A stretch of DNA of 54,226 nucleotides from Planctomycetota bacterium (GCA_024275565.1 JAJRYY010000035.1:1-54226), one strand, 5' to 3'. Positions 18,044-28,149 are shown, numbered from the stretch's first letter. The notes: a model not told the origin generated them from the letters alone. A program made the numbers and translations.

Positions 18044-18598
18044 TTACTCCGCCTTATCGGTTTTTCTAAAAGGCATACCGAGCATATCCAGCAGTCGCTT
18101 CGCATCCGCGTCGCTCTGGGCTGAGGTCACAAATGTGATGTTCATCCCCTGCTGAAACTCAAGGCGATCGATGTCAATTTCAGGAAAAATCGACTGATCA
18201 GCAATGCCCATATTATAGTTACCGCGTCCATCAAAACTGGTCGGATTCAGCCCACGAAAGTCGCGTGTACGGGGCACCGCGAAGTTGATGAAGCGGTCAA
18301 CAAACTCAAACATACGACGCCCCCTGAGCGTGACCATGCATCCAATTTCGTAACCTTCTCGCAACTTGAAATTGGACACGCTTTTCTTGGCTTTGCAGAC
18401 CAGAGGCTTCTGCGCTGCAATTTTCGTCAGATCGTTGACAGCCGCCTCCATTCGCTTTTTTTCCTGCAGTGCTGCGCCAACACCCATGGAGATGACGACC
18501 TTAGTCAATTTTGGGATCGCAAGCGGGTTGCTAATGCCAAGCTCCTTGGAAAGGGTTGGCATTATCTCCGTCTTGTACATTTCCATCAAACGAGCCAT
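18044..18598 (-). CDS. rplE: 50S ribosomal protein uL5
   Basis: 184 residues, MARLMEMYKTEIMPTLSKEL..., with VPRTRDFRGLNPTSFDGRGN and a C-terminus typical of uL5. It binds 5S rRNA and contacts uS13 across the subunit interface. Start ATG at 18598 has GGAG 8 nt upstream; a longer frame to 18625 lacks such a site. Confidence 0.97.
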   Translation of the reverse strand: MARLMEMYKTEIMPTLSKELGISNPLAIPKLTKVVISMGVGAALQEKKRMEAAVNDLTKIAAQKPLVCKAKKSVSNFKLREGYEIGCMVTLRGRRMFEFVDRFINFAVPRTRDFRGLNPTSFDGRGNYNMGIADQSIFPEIDIDRLEFQQGMNITFVTSAQSDADAKRLLDMLGMPFRKTDKAE

Positions 18599-18702
18599 TA
18601 TGCTTACTCCGCTCGATTTTGTCACGGCTTCGAGCTGTATGATCTCTGTCTATCAGGCCAAGCTACTTCAGGCTACTCCGCCTAGCGGCTGCCATCTCAC
18701 TA

Positions 18703-19053
18703 TCAGTCCTTGTTGGACTGCTTCAATGTATTTAATACAGTCCCCGCGCTTGTGACGCGTCGTTTCTGGATTATCTTTCCATCGACGCTATCAAGCTCAA
18801 AATGGACCCGAACACCGCGTCCAGATTTCGAGTCGTAGGGCAAAACGTTTGAAACATGGATTGGGGCTTCTTTCTGGATACGCCCGCCTTGAGGATTGCG
18901 ACGCGTAGGCCTGACATGGCGATAAACCATATTGACGCCCTCAACGAACACAACACCTCTCTCGGCGTCAACCCGGAGCACCTTACCCTGAGCATTCTTG
19001 TGATCGCCGCAAATGATTTCGACGATATCACCTTTTAAGATCTTGCAAGCCAC
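18703..19053 (-). CDS. rplX: 50S ribosomal protein uL24
   Basis: 116 residues with a KOW motif near the N-terminus (KGDIVEIICGDHKNAQGKVL) and VEGVNMVYRHVRP. It starts large-subunit assembly by binding the 5' end of 23S rRNA. The start is GTG at 19053 preceded by an AAAGG. There is a 68 bp gap from rplN. Confidence 0.96.
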   Translation of the reverse strand: MACKILKGDIVEIICGDHKNAQGKVLRVDAERGVVFVEGVNMVYRHVRPTRRNPQGGRIQKEAPIHVSNVLPYDSKSGRGVRVHFELDSVDGKIIQKRRVTSAGTVLNTLKQSNKD

Positions 19054-19121
19054 TTGTTACGGCCTTTCGCTTATTTCCAGCATTTGACACACACTTGAAG
19101 CTATGCCTGCGTCAGTAACTA

Positions 19122-19538
19122 TTACACCACTTCTTCGGCGAGAGAGATAATCTTCATAAAACCGCAGTCACGCAGCTCACGAGCAACGGCACCGAAAATA
19201 CGTGTACCTCTTGGCTCGTTGTTCTCATCCAGCAAAACAATTGCATTGGTGTCAAACCGTACATAACTACCGTCCGGGCGACGCGTTGCCCGATTTGTCC
19301 TAACGACAACTCCCTTGGCTTTGCGTCGCGTTGAGCGATCTTTTCTGCTCGAACCTCCAGAGAAGTCACTGTTGGGCAAGGCCTTTTTAACACTCACGAC
19401 AACAATATCACCGATATCAGCAGTTTTGAGTGTCTTCTTCCTGCGCCTTGAGGTACTACCGCCCAAGACGGTGATCACTTGCGCCTCTTTTGCACCCGTG
19501 TTGTCAGCAACACTTACTACCGCCTGCATTTGAATCAT
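19122..19538 (-). CDS. rplN: 50S ribosomal protein uL14
   Basis: 138 residues, [20 protein letters not shown]... with the uL14 central [10 protein letters not shown] and C-terminal [20 protein letters not shown]. It is longer than the ~122-residue norm because of an insert before the RTN motif (about residues 55-72, [18 protein letters not shown]). uL14 lies at the subunit interface and is where RsfS binds. Confidence 0.97.
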   Translation of the reverse strand: MIQMQAVVSVADNTGAKEAQVITVLGGSTSRRRKKTLKTADIGDIVVVSVKKALPNSDFSGGSSRKDRSTRRKAKGVVVRTNRATRRPDGSYVRFDTNAIVLLDENNEPRGTRIFGAVARELRDCGFMKIISLAEEVV

Positions 19539-19616
19539 GGCAACTACTTCCTAATGCCCGGACACCTGGCACAAAAAAATCGCTATTTCAATCAGCCGTT
19601 TATACCCAAAACGATG

Positions 19617-19919
19617 CTATCTCCGCCCAACCACACGGACCAGGCGCCAATTTTTGGTCTTCGACATCGGCCTGCACTCCATGATCTCAACACGATCACC
19701 TGTTTCAGCCTGGTTGGTCTCATCGTGCGCGTGGAGAACAGTTCGACGCTTGATATACTTGCCATACTTGCGATGCTTTACCGAAAACTCACAGACGACT
19801 TTGATGGTCTTGTTGCCCTTGTCAGAGGCTACGACTCCCTGTCGCACGCGTCTGAGTTTACGTGCTGCCTGACTGGCCTCATTGCTGAGTTCACCGGCGT
19901 TACTGGTTGATGCCATCAT
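19617..19919 (-). CDS. rpsQ: 30S ribosomal protein uS17
   Basis: 100 residues. The OB-fold core [20 protein letters not shown] and [20 protein letters not shown] is typical. It has ~25 extra N-terminal residues. GGGAG upstream fits GTG at 19922 (7 nt) or ATG at 19919 (10 nt); I chose the ATG. Confidence 0.95.
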   Translation of the reverse strand: MMASTSNAGELSNEASQAARKLRRVRQGVVASDKGNKTIKVVCEFSVKHRKYGKYIKRRTVLHAHDETNQAETGDRVEIMECRPMSKTKNWRLVRVVGRR

Positions 19920-19963
19920 CACAAAGTCGCTCCCTGCTTTTCTGTCTCGTCAATCATCATCAA

Positions 19964-20233
19964 CTATGCCTTCTTCCTGCCCGCTGCCGCAGTCGACTGA
20001 ACTCTGGCCACTGCCTCCAGGTGATGTTGATGCTCCTCGACTCCCTGAACACCACGTTCCGTCAGTACAGTCAAGACGCGGGCAATATCTCTTTTGCCGA
20101 CTGTCAGAAGGTTTGGATTCTGTAGTTTCTCGGTCACCGCCTGTGCACGAAGATCAAACAGGTGCCTGCGAAGCCTTTCCAGTTCACCGTGAAGCTCTTC
20201 TGTGCCCATGTCGCGGAATTCAGATATTTTCAC
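19964..20233 (-). CDS. rpmC: 50S ribosomal protein uL29
   Basis: 89 residues, start GTG at 20233 (VKISEFRDMGTEELHGELER), with an AAGGG about 10 nt upstream. The motif LFDLRAQAVTEKLQNPNLL matches uL29. A TTG at 20251 would add six residues but overlap the SD. uL29 sits at the tunnel exit near the SRP docking site. Confidence 0.95.
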   Translation of the reverse strand: MKISEFRDMGTEELHGELERLRRHLFDLRAQAVTEKLQNPNLLTVGKRDIARVLTVLTERGVQGVEEHQHHLEAVARVQSTAAAGRKKA

Positions 20234-20261
20234 GTTGCCGCACCCTTCCAATCCTTAGCTG

Positions 20262-20293
20262 ACAATTCTACAAACCGACCATTCTACAAACCA
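20262..20293. repeat. Tandem repeat, 16 bp x 2, containing the rplP stop codon
   Basis: acaattctacaaaccg (20262-20277) and accattctacaaacca (20278-20293). The cta at 20284-20286 is the TAG stop of rplP; the copy outside the gene repeats it 16 bp away. Confidence 0.92.
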
Positions 20294-20703
20294 TGACGAC
20301 GAACTACAAAACGACAGCGGCATGGCATTTTCGCAGCAATTCTGACCATGGCACCGCGAGCTACGTCCTCTTCGACACCACCAATTTCGTATAGCATCGT
20401 TCCGGACCGCACGCAGGCTACCCAGTGTGCTGGTTCGCCCTTGCCCTTACCCATTCTCGTCTCAAGTGGCTTGGCTGAGATCGACTTATGCGGGAATATC
20501 CGCATGAATACTTTGCCTTCACGATGCAGGTAGTGCGTAGCTGCGACACGACCAGCTTCAATCTGTCGGGCTGTTATCCAGCCTTTTGTAAGGGCTTGCA
20601 GTCCAAACTCTCCGTATGACACAGAGTTACCGCTTGTGGCCCGGTCACGAATCTTTCCGCGCTGAAACTTTCGGTACTTTACGCGTTTAGGCATCATGGC
20701 CAT
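20284..20703 (-). CDS. rplP: 50S ribosomal protein uL16
   Basis: 139 residues, MAMMPKRVKYRKFQRGKIRD..., with the uL16 signature RMGKGKGEPAHWVACVRSG. It binds near the A-site tRNA and the peptidyl transferase centre. ATG at 20703 has GGAG 8 nt upstream; internal ATGs at 20697 and 20694 are possible. Confidence 0.97.
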   Translation of the reverse strand: MAMMPKRVKYRKFQRGKIRDRATSGNSVSYGEFGLQALTKGWITARQIEAGRVAATHYLHREGKVFMRIFPHKSISAKPLETRMGKGKGEPAHWVACVRSGTMLYEIGGVEEDVARGAMVRIAAKMPCRCRFVVRRHGL

Positions 20704-20752
20704 AGTGAAAACTCCATATCCTCAGAACAAGTCGAAGACTATCTTGCAGCGC

Positions 20753-21457
20753 CTAGGCGCGTTTCATTTTCTTTGCGTTCAAACGTCTCGTCGTCAGGTA
20801 ATCCTGTCCGTTTGGCTCTTCGCCATAACGCCCACTGTACAGCCATACCTTCACGCCGATGGTGCCTGTTTTTGTAAAGGATTCTGAAAAACCATACTGG
20901 ACATTCGCCTGAAGAGTATGCAACGGTATTGACCCGCGAATCTGAGTCTCTTTTCTGGCCATTTCCGCGCCGCCGAGTCGACCGCTCACCTTGATCTTGA
21001 TTCCTTGAGCACCAGCCTGCATGGCGGAATCACATCGCTGCTTAAGCACACGTCTGAAACTGCCACGTTTTTTAAGCTGCTCTGCAATCGATTCGGAAAT
21101 CAACTGTGCATTCAGGTCAGGCGCTTTGATTTCTACAATGTTGATGCTAATCCGTCGATCGATCAGATCCTCAAGCGCATCCTTGAGCTTGTCCACTTCC
21201 GCGCCCTTGGGCCCGATGACAATGCCTGGTCGTGCTGTGTACAGGACAACCTTGACCTCGCTCGGTGTGCGTTCAATTTCAGCCACAGCCAAGGCTGCGT
21301 AAGGCGGCTGACGATTGAGGCGATTGTGCACGAATTTTCGAATCTTGATGTCTTCAATGAGGAACTCACCGTAGGCAGCCTTTGGCGCAAACCAGCGCGA
21401 TGACCAGTCCTCCGTAATTCCAACTCGAAAACCATGCGGGTTGATCTTCTGACCCAC
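20753..21457 (-). CDS. rpsC: 30S ribosomal protein uS3
   Basis: 234 residues, start GTG at 21457 (VGQKINPHGFRVGITEDWSS), with GGGAG 6 nt upstream. A KH domain with IVIGPKGAEVDKL and the C-terminal SGRLGGAEMARKE are present. uS3 helps form the mRNA entry tunnel. The longer frame to 21508 is not supported. Confidence 0.97.
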   Translation of the reverse strand: MGQKINPHGFRVGITEDWSSRWFAPKAAYGEFLIEDIKIRKFVHNRLNRQPPYAALAVAEIERTPSEVKVVLYTARPGIVIGPKGAEVDKLKDALEDLIDRRISINIVEIKAPDLNAQLISESIAEQLKKRGSFRRVLKQRCDSAMQAGAQGIKIKVSGRLGGAEMARKETQIRGSIPLHTLQANVQYGFSESFTKTGTIGVKVWLYSGRYGEEPNGQDYLTTRRLNAKKMKRA

Positions 21458-21590
21458 GGGATACTCCCTAATCAATGGCAACTCTTCGCCAGTCCAGCAA
21501 CACAACACTTATCTAACAAACCAACGTTGTACTAACGCTTCAATATATCTTCTCTACCCTGCACCAGATCCAACTCCGGTACAAGGATTT

Positions 21591-21944
21591 TCACTTCTCA
21601 GCCACGCGAAGTATTAGATGGCTTGTTCGTTTCAAAATCGGATGGGCACGCCCTCTGTCCTTTGGTCGCCAGCGGTTCATTGTTGGACCTTCATCTACGC
21701 GTGCTTCAACAATGTATAGCCGATTCATGTTGGCTTCGGCGTCGTTTGCGCTGGCCATTGCAGATTTTAGCAGATTCCGAATAGAGACCGCAGGAAGTCT
21801 CGGGTTGAACGCGAGAACATCGAGCGCCTGACGGCAGCTCAGTCCGCGAACGAGATCCATGACAAGCCTTGCCTTCCGCGGCGTCATACGTGCAAAGCGG
21901 CGTTTGGCCAGCCATGCTCCATTCGTTGTATTCATATCGGCCAT
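21591..21944 (-). CDS. rplV: 50S ribosomal protein uL22
   Basis: 117 residues, with core FARMTPRKARLVMDLVRGLS and beta-hairpin loop RPKDRGRAHPILKRTSHL, which lines the exit tunnel. Two start codons (21944 and 21935) are possible. Gap to rpsC is 133 bp. Confidence 0.97.
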   Translation of the reverse strand: MADMNTTNGAWLAKRRFARMTPRKARLVMDLVRGLSCRQALDVLAFNPRLPAVSIRNLLKSAMASANDAEANMNRLYIVEARVDEGPTMNRWRPKDRGRAHPILKRTSHLILRVAEK

Positions 21945-22068
21945 AGGTTTCGGGCCTTGCCTCTAAGCTATATAGTTATACTGCATTTTAAGCCTTGCGA
22001 GCGGATACTCGCAGAGACCAACAGATTTACAAATCCAACAGGGACTGCTAACATCCGTAATCCGGGTA

Positions 22069-22338
22069 CTACTTCCGTTTTCCGGATATGTGCCCCTTGT
22101 ACGTTCTGGTAGGACTGAATTCGCCGAGTTTATGACCTACCATCTCTTCTGTGACATACAATGGTATAAATCTTCTCCCATTGTGTATTTCGAATTTTCG
22201 CCCCACAAACTCAGGGACGATCGTGCAGCGTCGACACCAGGTCTTGATCGGCGAGTTGTCGTTGCGGTCCTTTGCCATCACGACCTTGTTGTAGAGTTTC
22301 TCATCTACGAAAGGTCCTTTTTTTTGCGATCGCGTCAT
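22069..22338 (-). CDS. rpsS: 30S ribosomal protein uS19
   Basis: 89 residues, [19 protein letters not shown]... with signature [20 protein letters not shown] and [20 protein letters not shown]. It is in the small-subunit head next to uS13. Confidence 0.98.
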   Translation of the reverse strand: MTRSQKKGPFVDEKLYNKVVMAKDRNDNSPIKTWCRRCTIVPEFVGRKFEIHNGRRFIPLYVTEEMVGHKLGEFSPTRTYKGHISGKRK

Positions 22339-22448
22339 ATGTCGCCTGCCAGCCTACTGTTAGTATCGTTTGTTCAAGCTTGCACTGAAGCAAGCCAATT
22401 GACCCTTACGCAACCTCTTCCAAATCAGCCCAGCACCTGCATGACATC

Positions 22449-23315
22449 CTATTTCTTAGGAATCGGCAGTTCACCGTATCGTTTACTCTTTCTACGCCTG
22501 AGTATCCTGGAGTTGGATCTCTTGCGAGGATTTCGTGTCCGTCCACCCTTGGCTGGCCTGCCCCATGCATCGCACGGATGACGCCCACCACCACTACGCC
22601 CCTCACCACCTCCAAGAGGATGCGCGACCGGATTCATGGCAGTACCGCGAACTCGTGGCCGACGCCCCATATGCCGCTTGGTGCCAGCCTTACCAATAGA
22701 ACGGTTCTGGTGATCAAGGTTTCCAATCTGGCCAATGGTCGCGCGACACTCAACACGGACCTGCCGCATCTCGCCAGAAGGCATGACAAGCGTCGCCCAA
22801 TCGCCCTCCCTCGCAAGAAAGCGAGCGGAAGCACCAGCAGTGCGCACCAACTTGCCGCCCTGACCAGGATTCAATTCAATATTATGGACATCCATTCCGA
22901 CCGGGATGCTTTTAAGCGGCATGCAGTTGCCTACTTTTGGCTCTACTTTAACACCGCTATCAAGGACTTCACCAACCTTGACGCCGAATGGCGCTAAAAT
23001 ATAGCGAAGCTCACCGTCATCATATTTCAGGAGCGCGATGTTGCAAGAACGATTCGGGTCATACTCGACGGCCTGAACAGACGCTGAACACTCATCTTTG
23101 GTACGACGGAAATCGATACGTCTATACAGCTTCCGTGCTCCGCCCCCCCGATGCCACGCTGTAATTTTTCCGTGATGGTTCCGGCCACCCGTGCGAACTA
23201 TACGCTCGGTTAGTGATTTCACCGGCCGACGCTTCTTATCTGTCAGTTCGGCAAAATCGTTGAAGACTGTATGCCGCCTGCCGGGTGATGTTGGTTTTGT
23301 TCGTCGTACGCCCAT
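22449..23315 (-). CDS. rplB: 50S ribosomal protein uL2
   Basis: 288 residues. The C-terminal peptidyl-transferase-proximal motif GTAMNPVAHPLGGGEGRSGG, including the conserved His, is intact, as are GGRNHHGKITAWHRGGGARK and ILAPFGVKVGEVL. Standard S10-operon position between rplW and rpsS. Confidence 0.98.
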   Translation of the reverse strand: MGVRRTKPTSPGRRHTVFNDFAELTDKKRRPVKSLTERIVRTGGRNHHGKITAWHRGGGARKLYRRIDFRRTKDECSASVQAVEYDPNRSCNIALLKYDDGELRYILAPFGVKVGEVLDSGVKVEPKVGNCMPLKSIPVGMDVHNIELNPGQGGKLVRTAGASARFLAREGDWATLVMPSGEMRQVRVECRATIGQIGNLDHQNRSIGKAGTKRHMGRRPRVRGTAMNPVAHPLGGGEGRSGGGRHPCDAWGRPAKGGRTRNPRKRSNSRILRRRKSKRYGELPIPKK

Positions 23316-23432
23316 CGTTATTACAGGCGACTTAACGCCCGATCTCCAGACTCAGAATATGCTACCGTTGCCAACCGTTCACTATCAAAGCCCACCTGAA
23401 ACTGTTTATGCCCCGACCATGCCCTATACAGG

Positions 23433-23488
23433 CCTTGAACAATCTGCATGCCTAGAACAAGCCTATATTCCTAGAACAAATCTATATG
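23433..23488. repeat. Tandem repeat, 18-19 bp x 3, containing the rplW stop codon
   Basis: ccttgaacaatctgcatg (23433-23450), cctagaacaagcctatatt (23451-23469) and cctagaacaaatctatatg (23470-23488). The last copy encodes the final residues of uL23 and its TAG stop (23471-23473); the copy before it, outside the gene, repeats the ctag. Confidence 0.9.
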
Positions 23489-23782
23489 ACTGTCCGCACC
23501 GAGAACAACAACCGCCTTCTTCCAGTCCGAGGTCTTACCCCTGCTCATGCGCACACGCCGTGTTTTACCAGTGTGGTTGGCTGTCCGCACGGTAAGCACC
23601 TTCACATTGTATATCTTCTCAACAGCCTCGCGTATTTGAGGCTTGCTGGCTTTGGGATGTACCTCAAATGTGTAGGCTCCACCGCGTGCAGGCATCGTGC
23701 GAGTCTTGTCGAGACGCTGCCCAGCCTGATGTGTCCCTTTTTCGGTCACGAGCGGCCGCTTCACAATGTGATAGATATCCAT
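23471..23782 (-). CDS. rplW: 50S ribosomal protein uL23
   Basis: 103 residues, MDIYHIVKRPLVTEKGTHQA..., with YTFEVHPKASKPQIREAVEK and VRTANHTGKTRRVRMSRGK. It is the main docking protein at the tunnel exit for trigger factor and SRP. The 3' end lies in a 19 bp array. Confidence 0.97.
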   Translation of the reverse strand: MDIYHIVKRPLVTEKGTHQAGQRLDKTRTMPARGGAYTFEVHPKASKPQIREAVEKIYNVKVLTVRTANHTGKTRRVRMSRGKTSDWKKAVVVLGADSHIDLF

Positions 23783-23861
23783 CCCTCAGTACACCTCTTT
23801 CTAACGCCTTACTACACTACCATCGCCTGACTCAAGCAGATACATAGCATCCGCATAGCCG

Positions 23862-24509
23862 TCACGCAGCCGATTCCGCATTGAGCATAACAGGATCTGT
23901 TGTAAGCGCCACAAAAGCCGAGCGCGTCATCAGAAATTTCTTTCGCCGTAAGATACTGTAGGCATTCAAGTTACTGAAAACTTCTACCTCTGTCTTACGC
24001 ATGTTGCGACCCGAGAGATAAAGCGACCGATTTGGGGCCGCCATCGCCAGAACACAACCGCAGCCGAATCCCATCTTATCAAGGATCGCCGCAAATTTTT
24101 TCGTACCCGGACGGTCAAAATCCAGATCTTCAATCACAGCAACGTCGCAAGATTGAAGCTTGGCGAGTATCGCATTGTTACGGGCCAGTCGCCGCATCTT
24201 TTTATTGAGCGCGAGGTCATAATTCTGCTTACCCTTCGCAAAAGCAACACCACCGCCGCGACGCTTATGCGTTCGACGCTGCCCAGCACGGGCATTGCCG
24301 GTCCCCTTCTGGCGATAGAGCTTCCGCGTCGATCCTGAGACCATACCTCGACTCTTCGTTGCAGACGTATTCTGCCGCGCACAAGAAAGGTGTGTCACAA
24401 CAGCCTGCTTGAGTAGACGCGGCCGAACATGATCACCCAGTATCACTGGATCGACCTGAACCTGACCAGACTCATTACCCTGATTGTCGTACAACGGTAT
24501 ATCCAGCAT
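23862..24509 (-). CDS. rplD: 50S ribosomal protein uL4
   Basis: 215 residues. The tunnel loop GSTRKLYRQKGTGNARAGQR is intact. It starts at ATG 24509, 5 bp after the rplC stop, with AAGG in the rplC 3' end, so coupled translation is likely. In E. coli uL4 represses the S10 operon; a similar role is only an inference here. Confidence 0.97.
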   Translation of the reverse strand: MLDIPLYDNQGNESGQVQVDPVILGDHVRPRLLKQAVVTHLSCARQNTSATKSRGMVSGSTRKLYRQKGTGNARAGQRRTHKRRGGGVAFAKGKQNYDLALNKKMRRLARNNAILAKLQSCDVAVIEDLDFDRPGTKKFAAILDKMGFGCGCVLAMAAPNRSLYLSGRNMRKTEVEVFSNLNAYSILRRKKFLMTRSAFVALTTDPVMLNAESAA

Positions 24510-24514
24510 CGCTA

Positions 24515-25162
24515 TTACGCCTTGGTTTTTGCTTTTCTGACAAACACTACCTTGCCATTTGCTCCAGGAATACTTCCCTTTATCAGCAGCAGGTTGTTTT
24601 CAGGATCAATACCAATGAGTTTGAGATTTTTGGTCGTCACCCGAACGTTGCCATACTGCCCCGCCATTTTCTTGCCTTTTTTCACACTACGGCCTAGCCC
24701 AATATTGCTATGCCCGCCGATGCTTCCAGGCGAGCGATGCTTCCGCTCTACGCCATGCGTAGCCTGCTGCCCACCGAAACCATGCCGCCGCATGACACCC
24801 GAGAATCCACGCCCCCGGGACGTCCCTGTCACATCAACGTAGGAGACATCATCCCCAAAAGCTTCGACAGTAATAACATCGCCACCCTGCACATCTGCCG
24901 CCTCTTCAAGGCGAATCTCGCGGGCAAACTGCTTAGGGCCGCTCCCCACCTTGGCTGCATGCCCGATGAGGGGCAATGTAGAACGGTGAGGCTTCTGATC
25001 AGTGTAACCGAGCTGCACGCCGTAATACCCGTCCGTCTCCGGTGTCTTCACCTGCATCACCGTACATGGGCCAGCCTGCACAACAGTTACCGTTGTGACC
25101 CGGCCTACATCGTCGAGCACCCGCGCCATCCCTATTTTCGTTCCGAGCAATGCCTGTATCAT
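24515..25162 (-). CDS. rplC: 50S ribosomal protein uL3
   Basis: 215 residues, MIQALLGTKIGMARVLDDVG..., with the loop region RGRGFSGVMRRHGFGGQQAT and SPGSIGGHSNIGLGRSVKKG that reaches toward the peptidyl transferase centre. Preceded by a 218 bp gap after rpsJ. Confidence 0.98.
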   Translation of the reverse strand: MIQALLGTKIGMARVLDDVGRVTTVTVVQAGPCTVMQVKTPETDGYYGVQLGYTDQKPHRSTLPLIGHAAKVGSGPKQFAREIRLEEAADVQGGDVITVEAFGDDVSYVDVTGTSRGRGFSGVMRRHGFGGQQATHGVERKHRSPGSIGGHSNIGLGRSVKKGKKMAGQYGNVRVTTKNLKLIGIDPENNLLLIKGSIPGANGKVVFVRKAKTKA

Positions 25163-25380
25163 CAGACGCCTTCTTTAACGGCTGCGCCAACTATGAAAGC
25201 TGGTACGCGGCCAAGCGAGTGAACAAATTCTCTTCAAATCTACTGTTAGTCGCAGATGATTGACTGATGCCAGTAAGCATCCATCCTACTGCGTGGGCCC
25301 CTTCAGAGGCCATCTCAGCCATGACAGACCTGATATCAGCATCGCACCGACATCAACATGGCAGTCCAGATTCCAACGAG

Positions 25381-25698
25381 TCAGGTTTTCTTCTTAATCT
25401 TGATGAACACACCAGCCGGAACGACGAGCCTGTTCAGCGACTCAATCGTTCGTGCATTCGCCTCAAAGATATCAATGATGCGCTTGTGCGTGCGAATCTC
25501 AAACTGCTCTCGTGACTTCTTGTCAATATGTGGTCCACGGAGAACTGTGTACCGCTCGATACGGGTCGGTAGCGGGATGGGCCCGAGAACCCGTGCACTC
25601 GTTCGCTTGGCGTGATCCACAATCTCACGGGCCGATGAGTCAAGAGCACCGGAGTCGTAAGATTCCATCCGGATTCGTATTTTTTCGCCAGTTGCCAT
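25381..25698 (-). CDS. rpsJ: 30S ribosomal protein uS10 (NusE)
   Basis: 105 residues. Signature [20 protein letters not shown] and [19 protein letters not shown] are intact. uS10 also works as NusE in antitermination with NusG, encoded upstream. First gene of the S10 operon; a candidate promoter lies at 25756-25783. Confidence 0.98.
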   Translation of the reverse strand: MATGEKIRIRMESYDSGALDSSAREIVDHAKRTSARVLGPIPLPTRIERYTVLRGPHIDKKSREQFEIRTHKRIIDIFEANARTIESLNRLVVPAGVFIKIKKKT

Positions 25699-25755
25699 AA
25701 AGTTTTCGTCCCGCTTCCTCTTAACTCTAATTCTCTCGCACCGCCGAGTCCGGTG

Positions 25756-25783
25756 AAAGTACTGTTTTTTTGACTCGTGTCAA
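25756..25783 (-). promoter_or_regulatory. Weak candidate promoter ahead of rpsJ
   Basis: On the minus strand TTGACA (25783-25778) is followed after 16 bp by TACTTT (25761-25756), 3 of 6 matches to the -10 consensus. It is 58 bp upstream of rpsJ, in the fusA-rpsJ gap. Confidence 0.3.
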
Positions 25784-25869
25784 GCAGAGGCAGGTCAGGT
25801 TTCTTGAATATAATCGGTGGACCCGATGGATTCAAGTGTCACTTTGACAACCTGGCTTCACAGACGACT

Positions 25870-27990
25870 CTACACAGAATTTGACAATGCTGCACGATCG
25901 TAGCGAAACATCTCCATTGAGGAGGTTGCCCGCCCTTGTGTCAGGCTTCTGAGTACCGTGACGTATCCAAACATCTCTCTCAGGGACACCTGTGCATGTA
26001 CCACGCGGTCACCACCCCGGACATCGGTCCCTGTGATGACGGCGTGACGAGCGTTCAGGTCGCTGCTGACAGCGCCGAAATATGCGTCGGGGGTTACGAC
26101 TTCGACGGACATGATCGGCTCGAGCAGCACGGGTTCTGCAAGCCTCATGGCATTTTCAAAGGCCATTCGCGCCGCATTTTCAAATGCCAGTGCAGAACTG
26201 TCCACCTCATGCTCCTGTGCTGCAATGAGTGTCGCTTTCCAGTTAATAACCCGCGCGCCATAAACGACACCACTGATGGCGCCATCTTCGACTCCTTGCT
26301 CAATGGCCTTGACGTATTCGTCCTGAGACAGTGTACCGCCAGTTCCGTCTACAAACTCCGTTAAATGATCGGAAGTATCTGTATCACCAGATATACCGGA
26401 ATCACGCTTGCTGCCTGATCTATCTATATTTTCTGACTTGTTCGGATCGACTGGATCCAGCCGCAGTGTCACCATTGCGTAATGATCTCGCCCGCCCATC
26501 TGTCGCACGAACTGACCTGTTGCTTCGGCTGACTTGGTGATCGTTTCTCTGAAGGACACGCGAGGTTTGCCGACATTGGCGTCCACATTCATGTCTGTCC
26601 GTAGACGTTCTACAAGGATATCCAGGTGGAGTTCGCCCATACCTGAGATGAGCATTTGCCCGGTCTCTTCATTGATAGAAGCCTTAAATGTTGGATCCTG
26701 GCGCTCGAGTGCCCGTAACGACGTAATGAGTTTTTCTCGATCGCGAGATGATTTTGGCTCGATCGAACGACTGATGACTGACTCCGGAAACTCAATTTGC
26801 TCTAACAATACGCGCCGACTTGGATCACATAAAGTATGCCCTGTCAATGAGTTTTTTAAACCGATGACTGCAACAATATCGCCTGCGGTGGCCTGGTCTA
26901 ACTGGTCACGCTTTTTCGCAAACATTCGGAACAGTCGCGTGACAGATTCTTTCCTGTTTGTCGCAGTGTTTAATACGCGCGAGGCTGGCTTGAGCGTTCC
27001 CGCATAGATACGTACAAAACATAAATCAACGGGTTTCTCTGAAACAATTTTAAATACCAATGCTGCCAATGGATCGGATGCATTGGGAGAAATTCTGATT
27101 TCTGTGTCTTTCTTGTCGAGCGACTTGGCGATTGCTTCGGGGGCCTCAAGCGGCGATGGCAGGAACGCACATACCGCGTCAAGAAGTCGCTGCACGCCTT
27201 TGTAGCGGAGCGACGAGCCACATAGCACCGGGCGCAGGCGATTTTTGATGGTTGCATCGCGCAACCCTGCGACGAGTTCCTCTGTCGATAAGGGCTCGTC
27301 TGCCAGGTACTTCTCCATCAAGTTATCGCAGGTTTCTGCCACGCATTCTTCTAATTCGCGACGCCATTTATTGGCCTCTTCAAGCATATCGCTGGGGATG
27401 TCTCGTTCTTCAAATCGAGAGCCGTCAGCCTGATCGCCAAAATAGACCGCTCGCATCGTGACGAGATCGATGAGTCCTTCAAATCGATCTTCTGCACCAA
27501 TAGGTATCTGAATCGGGGCGGGATTTCCCTGGAGACGTTCGCTGATGGAGGCTACAGAAGCCTCAAAATCTGCACCTAATTTATCCATTTTGTTGATGAA
27601 ACAGATTCTTGGAACGTCATATTTGTTCGCTTGCCGCCAAACTGTCTCACTCTGGGCCTCAACACCCTCTTTCGCATCAAACACAGCGATTACGCCGTCT
27701 AATACGCGAAGCGATCGCTCGACCTCTGCCGTGAAATCTACGTGGCCTGGCGTGTCGATGAGGTTGATGGTGTACCCCTTCCACGGACAGGTCACTGCAG
27801 CAGAATAGATGGTAATGCCTCGTTCCTGCTCCTGCCCATCGAAATCGGTGGTGGTGGTACCATCGTCAACCTCACCCATTTTGTGGGTTTGCCCGGTGTA
27901 ATATAGGATTCTCTCGGTCGTGGTCGTCTTGCCTGCGTCAATATGTGCGGCGATACCGATGTTCCGAAATAAGTTCAGATCAATTGCCAT
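25870..27990 (-). CDS. fusA: Elongation factor G with an insert in domain IV
   Basis: 706 residues. G domain motifs [18 protein letters not shown] and NKMDK are intact, as is the RGITI switch I motif. Domain IV has [13 protein letters not shown] where typical EF-G has GGRGQYGHV, then an acidic, Ser-rich insert of ~28 residues (about 513-541, with [20 protein letters not shown]). The His near the domain IV tip is kept ([10 protein letters not shown]). Domain V is [20 protein letters not shown]. It catalyses translocation. Start ATG at 27990 ([16 protein letters not shown]); no strong SD. A terminator-like hairpin lies upstream, between rpsG and fusA. Confidence 0.96.
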   Translation of the reverse strand: MAIDLNLFRNIGIAAHIDAGKTTTTERILYYTGQTHKMGEVDDGTTTTDFDGQEQERGITIYSAAVTCPWKGYTINLIDTPGHVDFTAEVERSLRVLDGVIAVFDAKEGVEAQSETVWRQANKYDVPRICFINKMDKLGADFEASVASISERLQGNPAPIQIPIGAEDRFEGLIDLVTMRAVYFGDQADGSRFEERDIPSDMLEEANKWRRELEECVAETCDNLMEKYLADEPLSTEELVAGLRDATIKNRLRPVLCGSSLRYKGVQRLLDAVCAFLPSPLEAPEAIAKSLDKKDTEIRISPNASDPLAALVFKIVSEKPVDLCFVRIYAGTLKPASRVLNTATNRKESVTRLFRMFAKKRDQLDQATAGDIVAVIGLKNSLTGHTLCDPSRRVLLEQIEFPESVISRSIEPKSSRDREKLITSLRALERQDPTFKASINEETGQMLISGMGELHLDILVERLRTDMNVDANVGKPRVSFRETITKSAEATGQFVRQMGGRDHYAMVTLRLDPVDPNKSENIDRSGSKRDSGISGDTDTSDHLTEFVDGTGGTLSQDEYVKAIEQGVEDGAISGVVYGARVINWKATLIAAQEHEVDSSALAFENAARMAFENAMRLAEPVLLEPIMSVEVVTPDAYFGAVSSDLNARHAVITGTDVRGGDRVVHAQVSLREMFGYVTVLRSLTQGRATSSMEMFRYDRAALSNSV

Positions 27991-28112
27991 GTTGCGGTAG
28001 ACTGTCGTCCACTCCGTTTCAAACCATGTCCAACATGCGTCCCAGCGATTGTTACATAACCGCCTACAGCTCAACTATAGGCATCGAGGGAGGATGATGG
28101 AAGCACTGATAT

Positions 28113-28149
28113 TAAAAGACCGGCACCACACACGAAGTGCAATGCCGGT
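28113..28149 (-). terminator. Terminator-like hairpin between rpsG and fusA
   Basis: TGCCGGT (28143-28149) and ACCGGCA (28119-28125) pair around a 17 nt loop that itself contains CAC/GTG. On the minus strand the stem is followed by CTTTTAAT. It lies 62 bp after the rpsG stop and 129 bp before fusA, so it could reduce read-through into fusA. Confidence 0.6.
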
